From assembly GCA_942486035.1 (NCBI GenBank), contig CALNXK010000177.1:660001-724000 (forward strand): DNA of 64,000 nt, given 5' to 3'. Origin of the DNA: Porites lobata. Lineage: Eukaryota > Cnidaria > Anthozoa > Scleractinia > Poritidae. The translations under genes were made by a program, and so were the position numbers. Positions 53,606-64,000 of this stretch are shown here, piece by piece. The notes beneath the pieces were generated by a model. That model was not told the origin of the DNA, searched no databases, and was given only the letters and a program-made list of their open reading frames with translations. The first letter of the stretch is position 1. Every line of letters starts with the position of its first letter.

Positions 53606-56600
53606 GGGAGTATGCATTTGTCTGTTATTAAATTAGCAAGTACATTCTTTGCTTACTTTAACTTTATTTGACCACTGATACATATCTGAAACAAACAAGC
53701 CAAAAAGGACGGTCAATAAAGAAAATGGGGGGACCGGTAGACTTCTGTTTGTTTTAGTCTAATGTTTCCATATGAAAGCTAGAATAGCCCAAATAAACGG
53801 TTAGTGATCGTCAAGATTATGTAGAAACCAAGAGTTCTTCCTCAATCAGACTTCAATCATTTCCTAATTAAATTTGGTTTTTCACAGATCGCAACGCTCT
53901 TTGGACATGTAATGAGTTTGTAACCACGATTCGCGGGGCAAAACCTCGTCAACTTTAACGCGAGAAAAATAAGCACGAGAGAAATGAGAAGACATTGTTT
54001 TTTCTATTTTTCGTTGTAATGCATGCCTGGATGATTTTGAGGGGATTTTCTCCGTGGCAGTATATAAGCAGTAAGCAGTTTTGAAATTGTTTATATAAAA
54101 TGATCTCGTCTTCCAGCCAGGAAAAATCCGCGGAGGCGTGCGCAGTCAAGATTAGAATTGGTTTTCCATATGACTCTCATTTTCTAGACTGTAAAGCCAG
54201 AGCAATCACAAGGATTCCTCTCACCAACTCAACTAAAAACCCGGGCCGTTTCTAGTTCTTGCTCAATCTAGTCCTATTTGCAAGACTTACCATACGTCGA
54301 TTTCAGAAACTGCTTTAGTGATGATGATGGTTGGAATAACGAAGGCAGAAGTAAATGTTTTATCCCTTGTTTCTTTTGTCTAAAAAAGAAATGATATGGT
54401 AAAAGTGGAAGAAGGCTTGAAGAAGAAGAAAGAAGAAATGTAGGTGAAAACACTCACTACTCATTTCAACACGATGTAAATTTATAACAGGCCAAACAAA
54501 TAAATGTTTCACTCTTCAAGCTTCGACTTATTTAAAGTCATAGAGACGTTCTCACCAATTTTGTGGACGCGATGCGGTCTATAATCTAATTTAAAGGGGA
54601 TCGTTTTTTACTTGGGTCACATTGGTTCGGTGTTGACCAAATCAGTTACAGCAGGGAAATGCAGGCGTTTTTGGTTTTCTCACCCATTCCAGTTTTTTGT
54701 CCCGAAATCCAATCCAGGACAAAAAAGAAGTGGCCTTCTTGTTTTCTTTCTTTCTCAATGTTGGCTTGTCACTGCCATGATTCATATTCTTCTCCCAGTT
54801 GTAGATAATTTCACTTTTGAGATGAGCCTGCATGAGATGAAAAGAAATGCGCTTCGGTAAGGCACCAAAAACAGAAACGTATTTTTTTTTGGCTTTAAGG
54901 CACCACTCTTGCGCTGCAATCGTTTCTATCAGTACTTCTCAGGGCCCCTTTTGATACCAGCCAATGGCTAATCTGGCTACCTTGCCTAAATAACGTTGAC
55001 TTGACTTGACTTGACTTAATATATGTCGAGTTTTCGTATCATAACGGCGGACTTTCTAATTTCTCAAGGCAAAGAAAGCCTGCTTGCAGGTATTTCCAAT
55101 TTCTCTGTGCTTAAACCAGAGACCGGACGCCAGCATGCAAGTGGACTTTCTGAAGTTAAAGTCCTTGGCTTCTCATTTCCGGTTCCGGTAGTTGGCCGGA
55201 GAGCTCCCTCTCTCTCGCTCGCTTTTTGCCTCAAAAACATTAAAAATGTACAGCTCGCGCTTTGCACTTGGGAAAAAAAATGAGCTCGACTTGTAGGCAA
55301 GTCTAGTATGCAAGCTACAAGCTAAGAAATGAACACTAAACAATGCGAAGGATACGAGACTAATTTATCGACAGTATTTCGACAGTTTATCACATTAAAA
55401 AGGAAGGGAAGCTGAGAGCCTGAGGGATTTTACTTACTCGTTTTCGTAAATGCATTCCCTGCGGGAGCTCCTCTCTGCTATGCAAACCTCTCAAACTCTA
55501 AGGCAAACGAACTCAAAATTTTATTCATCAGTAACAGAAAAACGATTCAAAACTAACAAAAAGTGAAAGTCTTCTTTTTTATACGTGGTTTCGAATTCTG
55601 AGTCGCCTCCTTTTAAGAACCTTAAATCACTAAATCAGTCGTAGAAAGAGTGGAAATCGCCCTCTAATTAATAAACAGCAAATTGTTTGCTCAGTGTGCC
55701 TCACTGTACAAAAGAAAATTAACTGTCACACCGTCTCGCTCAAACGTTAGATAGCGTTAATTCACGGTCCAGCGAATAAATATTAAGGAAACCAACTTAC
55801 TGTGTTATCCTCTGAATAGAGATTTATTCACGTGGATAGCGTAATCCATCTTTCGAACAACTGGGCCCAGGAGTCTAGCCTGTTTCACAGACGACTACTT
55901 CGAGTCGTTTTCTACTCTCGAGTAAAAACGACTGAAGTAATCGTCTGAAATTCATGATCAGATACGTGCTGGTTTCGAAAACCCCTCTCCAAAATACATG
56001 ACCAGCATCCAGGTTTCTGGTTACCTCTATTTTGGGAGCCTGGTCATCAAAAGTATTTAGAGCGAGCCATCAAGTCAATAATTAACAACTGGACGAGGCT
56101 GAGTATGAAAATGAAGAAAATTATGCAGATCGAGGAGGGTTTTACACCTCCACGATCTGTAGAACCAATTCATACCAAATCGAATCCAACAATTATATTT
56201 TCTTATCCATTCAAAATATTCAATCCAACTTAAAACACGCTTTCCTCGTTCTTTGTAAGGCACCCGTCTTCAAAATATTTACCTTTCCCTCGGCAATTTC
56301 AAGATACTAAGGGGATAGTAAGGTTAGTCTGGTGGCTCTTGGTCTAGCATGTATTTTTTAAATAATGGGATAGTAATTGAAATAGCAGTAATACGTGAAG
56401 TGCCAAAAACAGTGAAATTTGTAAAAACATAACAGGCTCCCGTTTTAACTTTGTGTTAGTTTTACCTGGTTTTTCAACTCACCATGAATTTGTGTGTCCC
56501 CATCGGCGACCTCTCAGTTTGCGAATCGATAAGCCACAACTCCTCCTTTCTTGGCCAAGAATCGCCTGTATTCGATTTACTTGATTGCCCTCCTTTGCTT

Positions 56601-57701
56601 GCCTAATAAATGAAAAGAGAATTTCACTTACTGTATGATTTACTCTCTATCGTTTTGCAGTAACTTAAGCTTAAGATACCGCGGGCTTCATTTTTTGGTC
56701 TTGTTCTGAATTTTCAGTTCACAATAAAAGAAGTTGTTGTAGGACATCGGTTTTTGCAAAAAAGATGAAAAAGGAAACACGAAATAGTGCGAACTGAGCT
56801 AAACTTGACATCTTATTAATGGGAGTATGTTTTACATACCATGCTTTTAAGATGCAGCATTTTTCACTCACCGACAGCACTCAGTTCTTCAAGTTCGATT
56901 GCGGTTGGAACAAGAGCGGTGAAAGCAAATTTGGTTCTCCTTCGTACCAAATCAACCTTATATTAGTATAATCCAAGCAATTGCAAGGAACTCTTGCCCT
57001 ACATTTTGAAAATCTCATTACGGGATGAAGTGAAACCACACAAAGAAAATGGCTGACGCAAAACCAGAAGACATCATGGTTATTTGTGTTGTAGGAATTT
57101 TGAGGGGAATTAGTATGAAATTGTTAAATTGGACAAGGACATCGATGTTGGTGACTTACAACCTGGGTTCAGCAGCTAGTAATAGAAATTAATTAGCTTC
57201 CACGAGCTTCACCATGTCAGTAATGTTTGCTATTAAAACACTGGAGAATATCTACATAATTATTAAGTAGATAATCCTCTTGATGTTGCAATATTTTTGT
57301 TCACCTAAATTAGCCTGCCAAACGGATTTGTTGCCTAGACACAAAAAACAAACAGATAAACACACCAACAAACCAAGAAAACATCACCGCCAAAAACAAC
57401 GAAGGCGACGAAAGATCAAAGTTTACAGCGAGTTTTGAATCTGCCGGCAGATAAAACATTTGCGGTAAAAATGGGTCTCCTTGCTGACGATGACGCGCCA
57501 CGCCCTTCACTATGATAATAATAATTGCGCCCGAAGGTTGCATTCCTACTGGCTGCCATCTCTCATGAAACTTTTCCCTGTAGAGCACGCACTTTTAGCC
57601 GCCCTGCAGGTTTTTCAGGGGCTTTTTCTCTGGTTTAGCCTTGTTTGGACAAATATCACGTTAATGGTCCAGTGAAATCACTGTCGGATTCACTCTCCTA
57701 A
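53606..57701. other. gene-free stretch with minor simple repeats
   Basis: Open frames of 60-92 codons overlap on both strands and show no domain. A TTGAC tandem run lies at about 54998-55016. At 55886-55945 TTTCACAGACGACTACTTCG and TAATCGTCTGAAATTCA form a short hairpin around AAACGACT. Confidence 0.4.
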
Positions 57702-57935
57702 GGGGCCGATCATTTAACCCTTGAGTGGGGGGCAGGGGGAAGGTGATTTTGAAAAAAAACATTTCCTGCAAGCGCTTGTCGGAAGAAAAAAATTGCATGC
57801 GGCACAAATGTAATAGAAAGCTTATGGGAAAAAAAAGGGAAAAAAGTATCCTGCACACCAGATTGCTAAAAAAAAACATTCTTGATGACCAGAAATCACC
57901 CACTCCCCCAATTCAAGAGTTAAATGGTCGGCCCC
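57702..57935. mobile_element. Harbinger-like MITE, TAA target duplication
   Basis: GGGGCCGATCATTTAACCCT then TGAGTGGGGG at the left; CACTCCCCCAATTCAAG then AGTTAAATGGTCGGCCCC at the right. The element is flanked by TAA on both sides, compatible with the TWA target of PIF/Harbinger elements. Ends differ from 47513-47887, so it is another family. Overlapping frames of about 80 codons are repeat-derived. Confidence 0.75.
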
Positions 57936-58056
57936 TAAGTTTCAATTACTACCTGTAGTTCCTTTATTTACCCTCAGAAGTATTTATAGTTCAAAGGCTA
58001 CTGGGACGGAACAAATAACTGAAGCAAACAAATCAAATAAACATCCCAACTAGCCG

Positions 58057-58208
58057 GAAGCGGACCAGCTGGCTATTTACAAGCGTGGCCGAGGATTTGA
58101 ACTCGGGGCCGACTACCGAGAACCAATCCAGCTGTCGGCTAGGGCTGGACTTGAATTCGGGGCTTCCGGATTGTAAGTCCAGCTCTCTAACCACTCGTCC
58201 ACGCTGCC
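58057..58208 (-). mobile_element. tRNA-derived SINE
   Basis: On the minus strand the head GGCAGCGTGGACGAGTGG then TTAGAGAGCTGGACTTAC has a tRNA-like A box, and CCCCGAATTCAAGTCC is a B box about 35 bases further on. Body words GGATTGGTTCTCGGTAGTCG and CCGAGTTCAAATCCTCGGCC repeat a second B-box-like unit, so the head may be a tRNA-like dimer. No mature tRNA fold closes. Confidence 0.65.
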
Positions 58209-58306
58209 ACCGTTAGTATGAAAAAAAAAACAAAAAACAAAAAACTAAATCAAAAACAAAGAGAAACTTGATTACAAGCAAACCTTTTCAAAATAATGCG
58301 CTGAGC

Positions 58307-58442
58307 TTTGCCAAGTCCCTGTACGGCGATTTCCCAGGCCTTCTCACTCGATTCACTTCGGTGACGTATCGAAGGCCAACTCGGACCACGTGACCCGAAA
58401 CGCATTTGCCGCGCAGAATAATGAGGCGAAGGGACTAGGCAA
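58307..58442. mobile_element. hAT-like MITE, TTGCCTAGTCCC family, copy 2
   Basis: TTTGCCAAGTCCCTGTACGG at the left and GGGACTAGGCAA at the right. A perfect 8-base target duplication CGCTGAGC is present at 58299-58306 and 58443-58450. Shares GGTGACGTATC and GGACCACGTG with 21770-21931. Confidence 0.85.
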
Positions 58443-59795
58443 CGCTGAGCCTAACTAGAAGCTCAGTGTCTTTTTATGAAGTGAAAGACCATCCGAATGC
58501 GATATCAACGTTAGGACGTACAACTGAGGCTGCAATGTACCCTGGTAGTTCTCAATGAATACCGCGGCGCGGGAAACTGTGTCGACGAAACGCCAGGACG
58601 GTAAATGGCCTAGCCTCCCACCCAAACTTTCTTAGGGGGTTTGTCGCGCGTTCCTTCCCCCGCGAAGGTCCACAGATGCTTAGATGACTTCAGCTAAAAA
58701 GCCTACGCGCCTAAAATGACCGAAAACCTTAAGCATTCGTTATATCATCAGAGCCAACTTGAGTTTTCAAAATTGTTGCTATGGTACCCGATTAAGTTAA
58801 TACCAACAGTACTAGTCAGTGACCGGGTATTCTTGTGTTTAATGGTAGGATGGTTATGTTGATCTCCACCCCCCCCCCCCCCCCTTTCTACAAGTAAAGT
58901 TTCTTCGGCCTATTCCGTTAACCTTATTTGAGATAATTTGGATCCTTCCAGTTAACACTTTTAAAAGAAAAGGCAGAACATAAAAAATTGACGGCTAATA
59001 TGATCCTAGCTACATGTACTGAAATTCGTTTATCTTGAGCAGGATATAAACCTGTACTTATTCAATCTTTATTTCATAGGCAGTTATTATAGAAATAGCA
59101 CCAACTAATTAACAATCATTTGTTTTTCCTTTACATCTTTAAGGTAAGAGAAGTCAATTTATACGCAATATCCTCCTTTAGGTTATAGTTTTCTCCCTGG
59201 TACAAGATTCTTAAACAACCTGCATAACAGACTGAGGAGCCAATAATCCTACGATAAGCTACCAAAAACATTGCTCTACGTCAAGCTATAGGCCAGATGC
59301 AGGCTTTTTGAACGGGGTGTACTATACTGACTGATATCAGGGACTATCCTCTTTGAAATTAAAAATACCGTTTGAATTGTCCTTGACATGCACCCCTCAT
59401 AAATTGAATTTGAGGCTTGCCAACTATAAGGATCGCCCTTCCATTCTCTCCTCCAGAATTCATCTCTGTTATCTGTCTTCTATTAGCTGCTTCTTATACA
59501 AAATTAGCCGCTATAGGAGGCGCATGAGAAAGTTAGGGCGCAAATAAGAACTGGTCGCGAGGGAAACAGGTAGTACGTTCATGTCATCCTCGTCTCTCAA
59601 GCCCATCGTTTATCTTGGGCCCAATATTAATTTTCTAACGCGCCTTCCATCCGGGCTAATAAAGTAATCTCTCCAAGTGTTAAATAATCAACTTAAAGAT
59701 CAGTTTTCTACAAACCTACATTAAAGCATTTTCGAAATTTTGTTCTGGTCTGTTTTTAAACAACTCAACCAACCAGATCTCAATAATTCACGGTC
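58443..59795. other. gene-free stretch
   Basis: Includes a C-run of about 18 bases at 58868-58885. One frame of 64 codons at 59353 is not supported. Nothing else recognised. Confidence 0.4.
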
Positions 59796-61550
59796 CTACA
59801 TATATGACAATGTTACAACCGAGTTGGGGAATTCACTGTTTTTGCTACAAGTAGCGACGAGACTGCCATCCGGGGCAACAGTAAAATCAAGTAGCCCGGA
59901 TGTCGTGGGGAATTCCGATACGCATGCGCCAGTGACGTCATAAACCCTCATTCTGTTGGAAAACTGTTGATATACCAGGATCAAGCAATTCAATGGGTCA
60001 GCGGCAATACGTAGCGGATGACCCAGGCTCTTCTCGTTCCAAAGTGGCTGTTCTCCGAAACTGGTGACAAACTGACAGTCTGAATCGAAGACTTTCACGC
60101 AACCTTGGTTTGCCACTTTGTTGCTGTCTGAAAAGATGAATTTATCCTTGAGATGCACTCCTTTTTGAGCATGGTTCAGTCCCGTCCGCGAACATTTTCC
60201 AACAGGTAACTCGATTTTTCGTTCATCTCTCGCACTAAACACGTCAGGAGCCTCCATACTGTTAGTGTAGTAAACTGCGATGACGTTCTTACATGAACTT
60301 GAAAAAGAAGTAAATGAAGTCACGTGCGCTGGTCCTTTGAGATTAGCAATCACGCGCAAATGATCTCCGGAAATCCCCATCTCAATAAGACAACCGCTTC
60401 CGGTCGTAGGAGAGTATTCAGAGACAGCGAAAGTGTTACGCGACATAAAAGTCACGCCATACACTTCGAGCAACTTGTTGCCGTAAGGCTTGGCAACGTG
60501 ACGCAAAAAATCTCCCATGGGGTCAAAAATATGAATGCAGTTATTTCCTCGGTCAACAACAGCTATGTGCCCGCTCTCGCTGACTGATAAGGCCCAAGGG
60601 AGAAATTTTTCTGACAGTGGGCTTGGTGGAATCATAACACTAAGAACTTGACCGGGCTTTCTCTTTGAGTCTCTTTGAGAAGACAGTCGACGCTTCTCTA
60701 TGGGCCCATCTTCATTAGTACATTTGGCGCCATCATTCTTATCATCCCTCGCTTCTTTTATATCTATGTCGCACTTGACCCTTCCGAGCGGCTCTTGAAA
60801 GCACCCATTGTTCGCCACGAAAGACATCTCGTACAGACGGTTTTCCTGATCCTCCATCAATGAACTCTTTCGCTGTTTCACCGCAAGTAACTGTGCTTGT
60901 ACTTTATTCGCCAATAACTCGTCCCTCCTGCCTGGTTTAAACTTTCCATGATTCATTTCAACAACTTGAATAACGTGGTGTGCCTGTAGTGAAAAATCTG
61001 CTATTTCTTGATAGCGATCTCGCTTTTCCGACGCGATTAATCGATCCACGTCTTGATAGAGCTCCTTTTCCTTAGCGCGAACAGCGTCCACGAGTGCGTC
61101 AGCTGTGCTGCGGATTTCTTCTTTAACTCGTTCCTCCTGGACCGACAATGACGCATCAATCCCGTGCTCCATGTCCCTGATAGATGCCGCCAGGTCATTA
61201 CGATACTCCTGGGTATATGTCAACAACTCGTACATTTCAGACATCTCGCTGAGATCAGTTGAAAATTCAATGGACGGTCGATCGAAGTTCTGGTGTCTTC
61301 CGTTTCTTGTTACTTCGATCAAGTGTCCCTTCGTTGGTAGACTATCAATTCCATTATTTGCGAGATGAAACTTGTGTTCATCTATTGGACAATACACGGA
61401 TGTATTTAAGCTTTTCATACGTCGCGTGCTTTGAAGACATTCTGTGCAAATATTATGTGAGCACGGGAGACATTTGAGTTCGAATCGTGTATCCCCACAA
61501 AGAGAACACTCGCGATTCGAACAGTTGATCAACCTGAAGGTCGTAGTCAT
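59796..61550 (-). CDS. RING / coiled-coil / NHL-like protein, TRIM-related ubiquitin ligase without B-box
   Basis: One uninterrupted frame of 584 residues. A RING finger occupies residues 15-57: C15-x2-C18, C30-x-H32-x2-C35-x2-C38 (LPCSHNICTECL), and CPID at 54-57, where the eighth ligand is Asp57 instead of Cys. No B-box follows. Residues about 100-250 are charged heptad-like sequence (coiled coil) with several Arg/Lys/Glu runs. After a basic linker, residues about 305-584 contain beta-propeller blades of NHL type (WALSVSESGHIAVVDRGNNC with IHIFDPMG; then CVKVFDSDCQFVTSFG; then MRVYDVTGACVSEF). The fold predicts an E3 ubiquitin ligase that recognises a partner or RNA through the propeller, as TRIM-NHL proteins do. 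Lack of introns is common in lineage-specific TRIM expansions. The first ATG of the frame is used; RING starts 14 residues later. Confidence 0.9.
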   Translation of the reverse strand: MTTTFRLINCSNRECSLCGDTRFELKCLPCSHNICTECLQSTRRMKSLNTSVYCPIDEHKFHLANNGIDSLPTKGHLIEVTRNGRHQNFDRPSIEFSTDLSEMSEMYELLTYTQEYRNDLAASIRDMEHGIDASLSVQEERVKEEIRSTADALVDAVRAKEKELYQDVDRLIASEKRDRYQEIADFSLQAHHVIQVVEMNHGKFKPGRRDELLANKVQAQLLAVKQRKSSLMEDQENRLYEMSFVANNGCFQEPLGRVKCDIDIKEARDDKNDGAKCTNEDGPIEKRRLSSQRDSKRKPGQVLSVMIPPSPLSEKFLPWALSVSESGHIAVVDRGNNCIHIFDPMGDFLRHVAKPYGNKLLEVYGVTFMSRNTFAVSEYSPTTGSGCLIEMGISGDHLRVIANLKGPAHVTSFTSFSSSCKNVIAVYYTNSMEAPDVFSARDERKIELPVGKCSRTGLNHAQKGVHLKDKFIFSDSNKVANQGCVKVFDSDCQFVTSFGEQPLWNEKSLGHPLRIAADPLNCLILVYQQFSNRMRVYDVTGACVSEFPTTSGLLDFTVAPDGSLVATCSKNSEFPNSVVTLSYM

Positions 61551-62268
61551 TTCGCGTGAATCATGACATGCAAAGTCTGTGATCGTGGAAAAGAAGTTTA
61601 ATTCCGTGAGTAACTATCATTTACTCGCCGGAATAAAACCAAGTGGTATTTATGGGTTATTTTTACGGGTTATTAACGTGTAATTATATCTTAACCGGAT
61701 GCACTCTATTGTCCTGCCCCACCAGGAAAGGTCACGTAGTAAACAAAGCGCCACAGATCAAAGGCTCATTTCTCCTGTTACTATGACACCTTTTTAACAA
61801 AAGAGAAGTGGGGAGAATAACTACTACCAGTAACTCCCTAATTTTAGCCTTAAATTGTCAGCAACCACTGTCTAAAGATCGGTATCTTGACCAGTGAAAA
61901 AAGTCGACATTTTGGACAGTTTCCATCAGGCTCATTTCGAACAAGCAAGTGAAGTATTATTTAAACGTCAGGTACAAACTTTCATACGCCTTTCACCGAC
62001 AAATAGCTCATTCAAGGAATCATTTCATAATGGGTCTTTAGGTAATGTAGTTCTAAAAGCATACATTTAAGAATACAGAGTTTGGATATCTGAATACTTA
62101 TTTCTTTTCACTACATGTATTCATGGAATTATTTCACGCAGTTTGAGGTCAATCTGTTTTACAAATTAAAAATGCTTCTATTTTAAACAATGCCTTCCAG
62201 ACCGTAAAAATTAGACAATCGGACGTCAATATGGTCTCAGTTCCTTGTCTTTTCTGATCTGAGTGCGG
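61551..62268. other. 5' flank of the RING-NHL gene, nothing recognised
   Basis: AT-rich, no open frame of note, no clear promoter element for the minus strand. Confidence 0.35.
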
Positions 62269-62834
62269 CCTCTTAGCATTTCACATGATTTCATGCATGA
62301 AACTCCCACACGATCAAAAATGTCTTTGTTGGGAGATGTTGAGGCATAGTTAGACTTGCTGCAAGTCGTCCTCACCTGATTCACCGCAGAAAACGTAAAG
62401 CGACGAAGAGAGCTGTTAGACAGCGAAGCGCCGTAGGATGACAGTCTGAGGAATTGTAGGCGCAATACACAAAAAGAATGAGGAGCGCGGAGCGAGGGAG
62501 AGTACCCTTCCTCGCGAGTATATAAATCAGAGAGTTAAGGTCTAGAATAGACCTCTTAGCATTTCACATGATTTCATGCATGAAACTCCCACACGATCAA
62601 AAATGTCTTTGTTGGGAGATGTTGAGGCATAATTAGACTTGCTGCAAGTCGTCCTCACCTGATTCACCGCAGAAAACGTAAAGCGACGAAGAGAGCTGTT
62701 AGACCGCGAAGCGCCGTAGGATGACAGTCTGAGGAATTGTAGGCGCAATACACAAAAAGAATGAGGAGCGCGGAGCGAGGGAGAGTACCCTTCCTCGCGA
62801 GTATATAAATCAGAGAGTTTAGGTCTAGAATAGG
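62269..62834. repeat. recent tandem duplication of a 283-bp unit
   Basis: Two copies, 62269-62551 and 62552-62834, start at CCTCTTAGCATTTCACATG and end at GGTCTAGAATAG. I count three substitutions (near 62348/62631, 62422/62705 and 62537/62820), about 99% identity, so the duplication is young. Each unit contains GAGTATATAAATCAG (TATA-like, plus) and on the minus strand an open stretch of about 65 codons that passes through a donor-like AATCAG/GTGAGG. The period is not a multiple of three. It may be the duplicated 5' end of a minus-strand transcript or a promoter. Confidence 0.9.
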
Positions 62835-63488
62835 GTGTCATTTTCCACGAAACTGATCAGCTGGTTGACGATTTTAGTCTAGACTAGGGAAACCGGGGAT
62901 TGCCACTCAAAAATGTGAAAAAATCAAGTCGGTTTTGTTTTCGCTGGACCGTGTTGGTGACCTCAGTAGTCTCTGGAAAACAGCTACTCTGGGATAGGCG
63001 GGGGTGGGGGGATTTTGAGAGTTTAATCTGGTATAGGGTAGCAAAATTAACTTGACTCCACCCAAAAATTCCTGAAGTACCCCCCCCCGGGGGAAACTTG
63101 TGTTGATCTTTTAGCATCGCGGAATAAAGCGTTAAACCAGGGTCCAAAATTAAAGAGAGAAACATTAACTATTTTGAGTATAACGTCTTTATTAAAAAAC
63201 TCAGATTTATTTTAAATTTGGGAAGAAAAAATATTGCTTTGAACATTAAAAAGGGTCAATTAAATAGGATGCTTAATTTAAATATATTGCGTTGATTATT
63301 ATGCATATGCTTTATAAGCGGCTAACCGGCAGTTGCTTCTTATTTATTACAAAACATTCTTATTATTTTATTTCAGTTTATAATTACCTTTGTTCGCCAA
63401 TTATTATTGTTCACCAACATAATGCTTCATATAAACAGGATTAAAATACGGTTTTTACCCAGTAAACCTTCCAGATTTCCGATTCGTG
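62835..63488. other. gene-free stretch, nothing recognised
   Basis: A 93-codon minus-strand frame (62884-63165) overlaps a C/G-run near 63080 and shows no domain. Confidence 0.35.
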
Positions 63489-63643
63489 CTGGTTGCACGC
63501 GACGCCATGATAGCCATGTTGATGGTTAAAAACCAAACTATTTTTCTCCACGGGGAACTTAAATTCACTTTCTTGAAAATTCTTCGAAAAAAATTTAATT
63601 GTATTCACCACCATGGCCACCTTGTACCGTGGTTGGCAACCAA
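63489..63643 (+). mobile_element. CCATGTTGG-bearing foldback MITE, diverged copy 3
   Basis: CTGGTTGCACGCGACGCCAT at the left and CCGTGGTTGGCAACCA at the right, with AGCCATGTTGATGG and CCACCATGGCCACC inward. The centre CTCCACGGGGAACTTAAATT corresponds to CTCCTCTGGGAACTAAACTC in copy 2. Confidence 0.75.
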
Positions 63644-64000
63644 GAGTATACATCGACTTCAGAATAGTATATTCTTAATTAAGTTTTAAGTAGGAGTTCG
63701 ATTCAAGGCATGTGGAACTGTATTGTAAGCTGTACAAGGTGGTTCTAAATTTGAGTCTGTGGTTGAAATCATATAGTGTGACTACTTAAATGAAAGCTAC
63801 TGAGTAGTAGTTTCCTGTGGTATTGTGTTTTATAATGAGCAAGGTGGTTCCACCTTTTGAATTAGTGGGCGAAATCCTAAAATTGGACCATTAATATGAC
63901 GTTATCGAGCAGTTCCTTTTTCCGTGGTATTGATTATTACCACTCAAGAGAAAGCTGGTTATTGCTACCTTCATGGTAGTACTAGTACAGTTTATGATAA
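63644..64000. other. gene-free end of window
   Basis: GTGGTTCTAAATTTGAGTC (63739) and GTGGTTCCACCTTTTGAATTA (63844) begin two loosely similar segments about 105 bases apart; probably a degraded tandem repeat. Nothing else. Confidence 0.35.

Noticed and set aside
58057..58208. Possible tRNA gene on the minus strand
   Set aside because: A and B boxes are present but the acceptor and anticodon stems do not close and the B box is duplicated; it is a SINE.
1..64000. CRISPR array or prokaryotic operon
   Set aside because: No regularly spaced identical repeats with unique spacers; introns and MITEs show eukaryotic nuclear DNA.

Overview
The window reads as nuclear DNA of an anthozoan cnidarian, most likely a stony coral. 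This is an inference from AT-rich intron-bearing genes, a complete metazoan alpha-tubulin, animal clan-3 cytochromes P450, a RING/coiled-coil/NHL-type protein, and a dense population of short foldback elements (for example palindromes with a CACTCGTTCGCT core and CCATGTTGG-bearing inverted repeats) of the kind I associate with coral genomes. No species can be named from sequence alone.

Layout. 1-8.6 kb: gene-poor, with foldback and CAGGGGCACCCA-type elements and one weak candidate terminal exon. 8.66-8.77 kb: a TATA box plus tiny first exon that resembles the start of the gene at 19.7 kb. 10-18 kb: mobile-element remnants, including an 0.9 kb foldback element that encloses a broken GIY-YIG endonuclease domain. 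19.7-23.5 kb: a four-exon gene for a small glycosylatable protein with a possible beta-trefoil (FGF/IL-1-like) fold; its second exon is open in two frames, one of which would supply a signal peptide. 23.9-29.9 kb: MITEs, a SINE-poor spacer and a LINE reverse-transcriptase fragment.

30.1-46.3 kb: two convergent P450 genes (plus strand 30.1-33.5 kb, minus strand 40.9-46.3 kb) with the same intron position, bracketing a 498-residue ankyrin-like/coiled-coil protein. The plus-strand P450 has a canonical I-helix motif but lacks about 20 bases, which breaks its frame. The minus-strand P450 is intact but has lost the acid-alcohol pair of the I helix, as would suit an isomerase-type (thromboxane-synthase-like) chemistry. 

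46.4-49.5 kb: three inverted-repeat elements, then a compact alpha-tubulin promoter with a perfect RFX-type X-box. 49.5-53.3 kb: a complete six-exon alpha-tubulin of 451 residues. 53.3-59.8 kb: gene-free, with Harbinger-like and hAT-like MITEs and a tRNA-derived SINE. 59.8-61.6 kb: an intronless minus-strand RING/coiled-coil/NHL-like protein. 62.3-62.8 kb: a very recent 283-bp tandem duplication. No rRNA, functional tRNA or CRISPR was found. The genes do not form a pathway; the P450 pair is the only obvious duplicated gene family.
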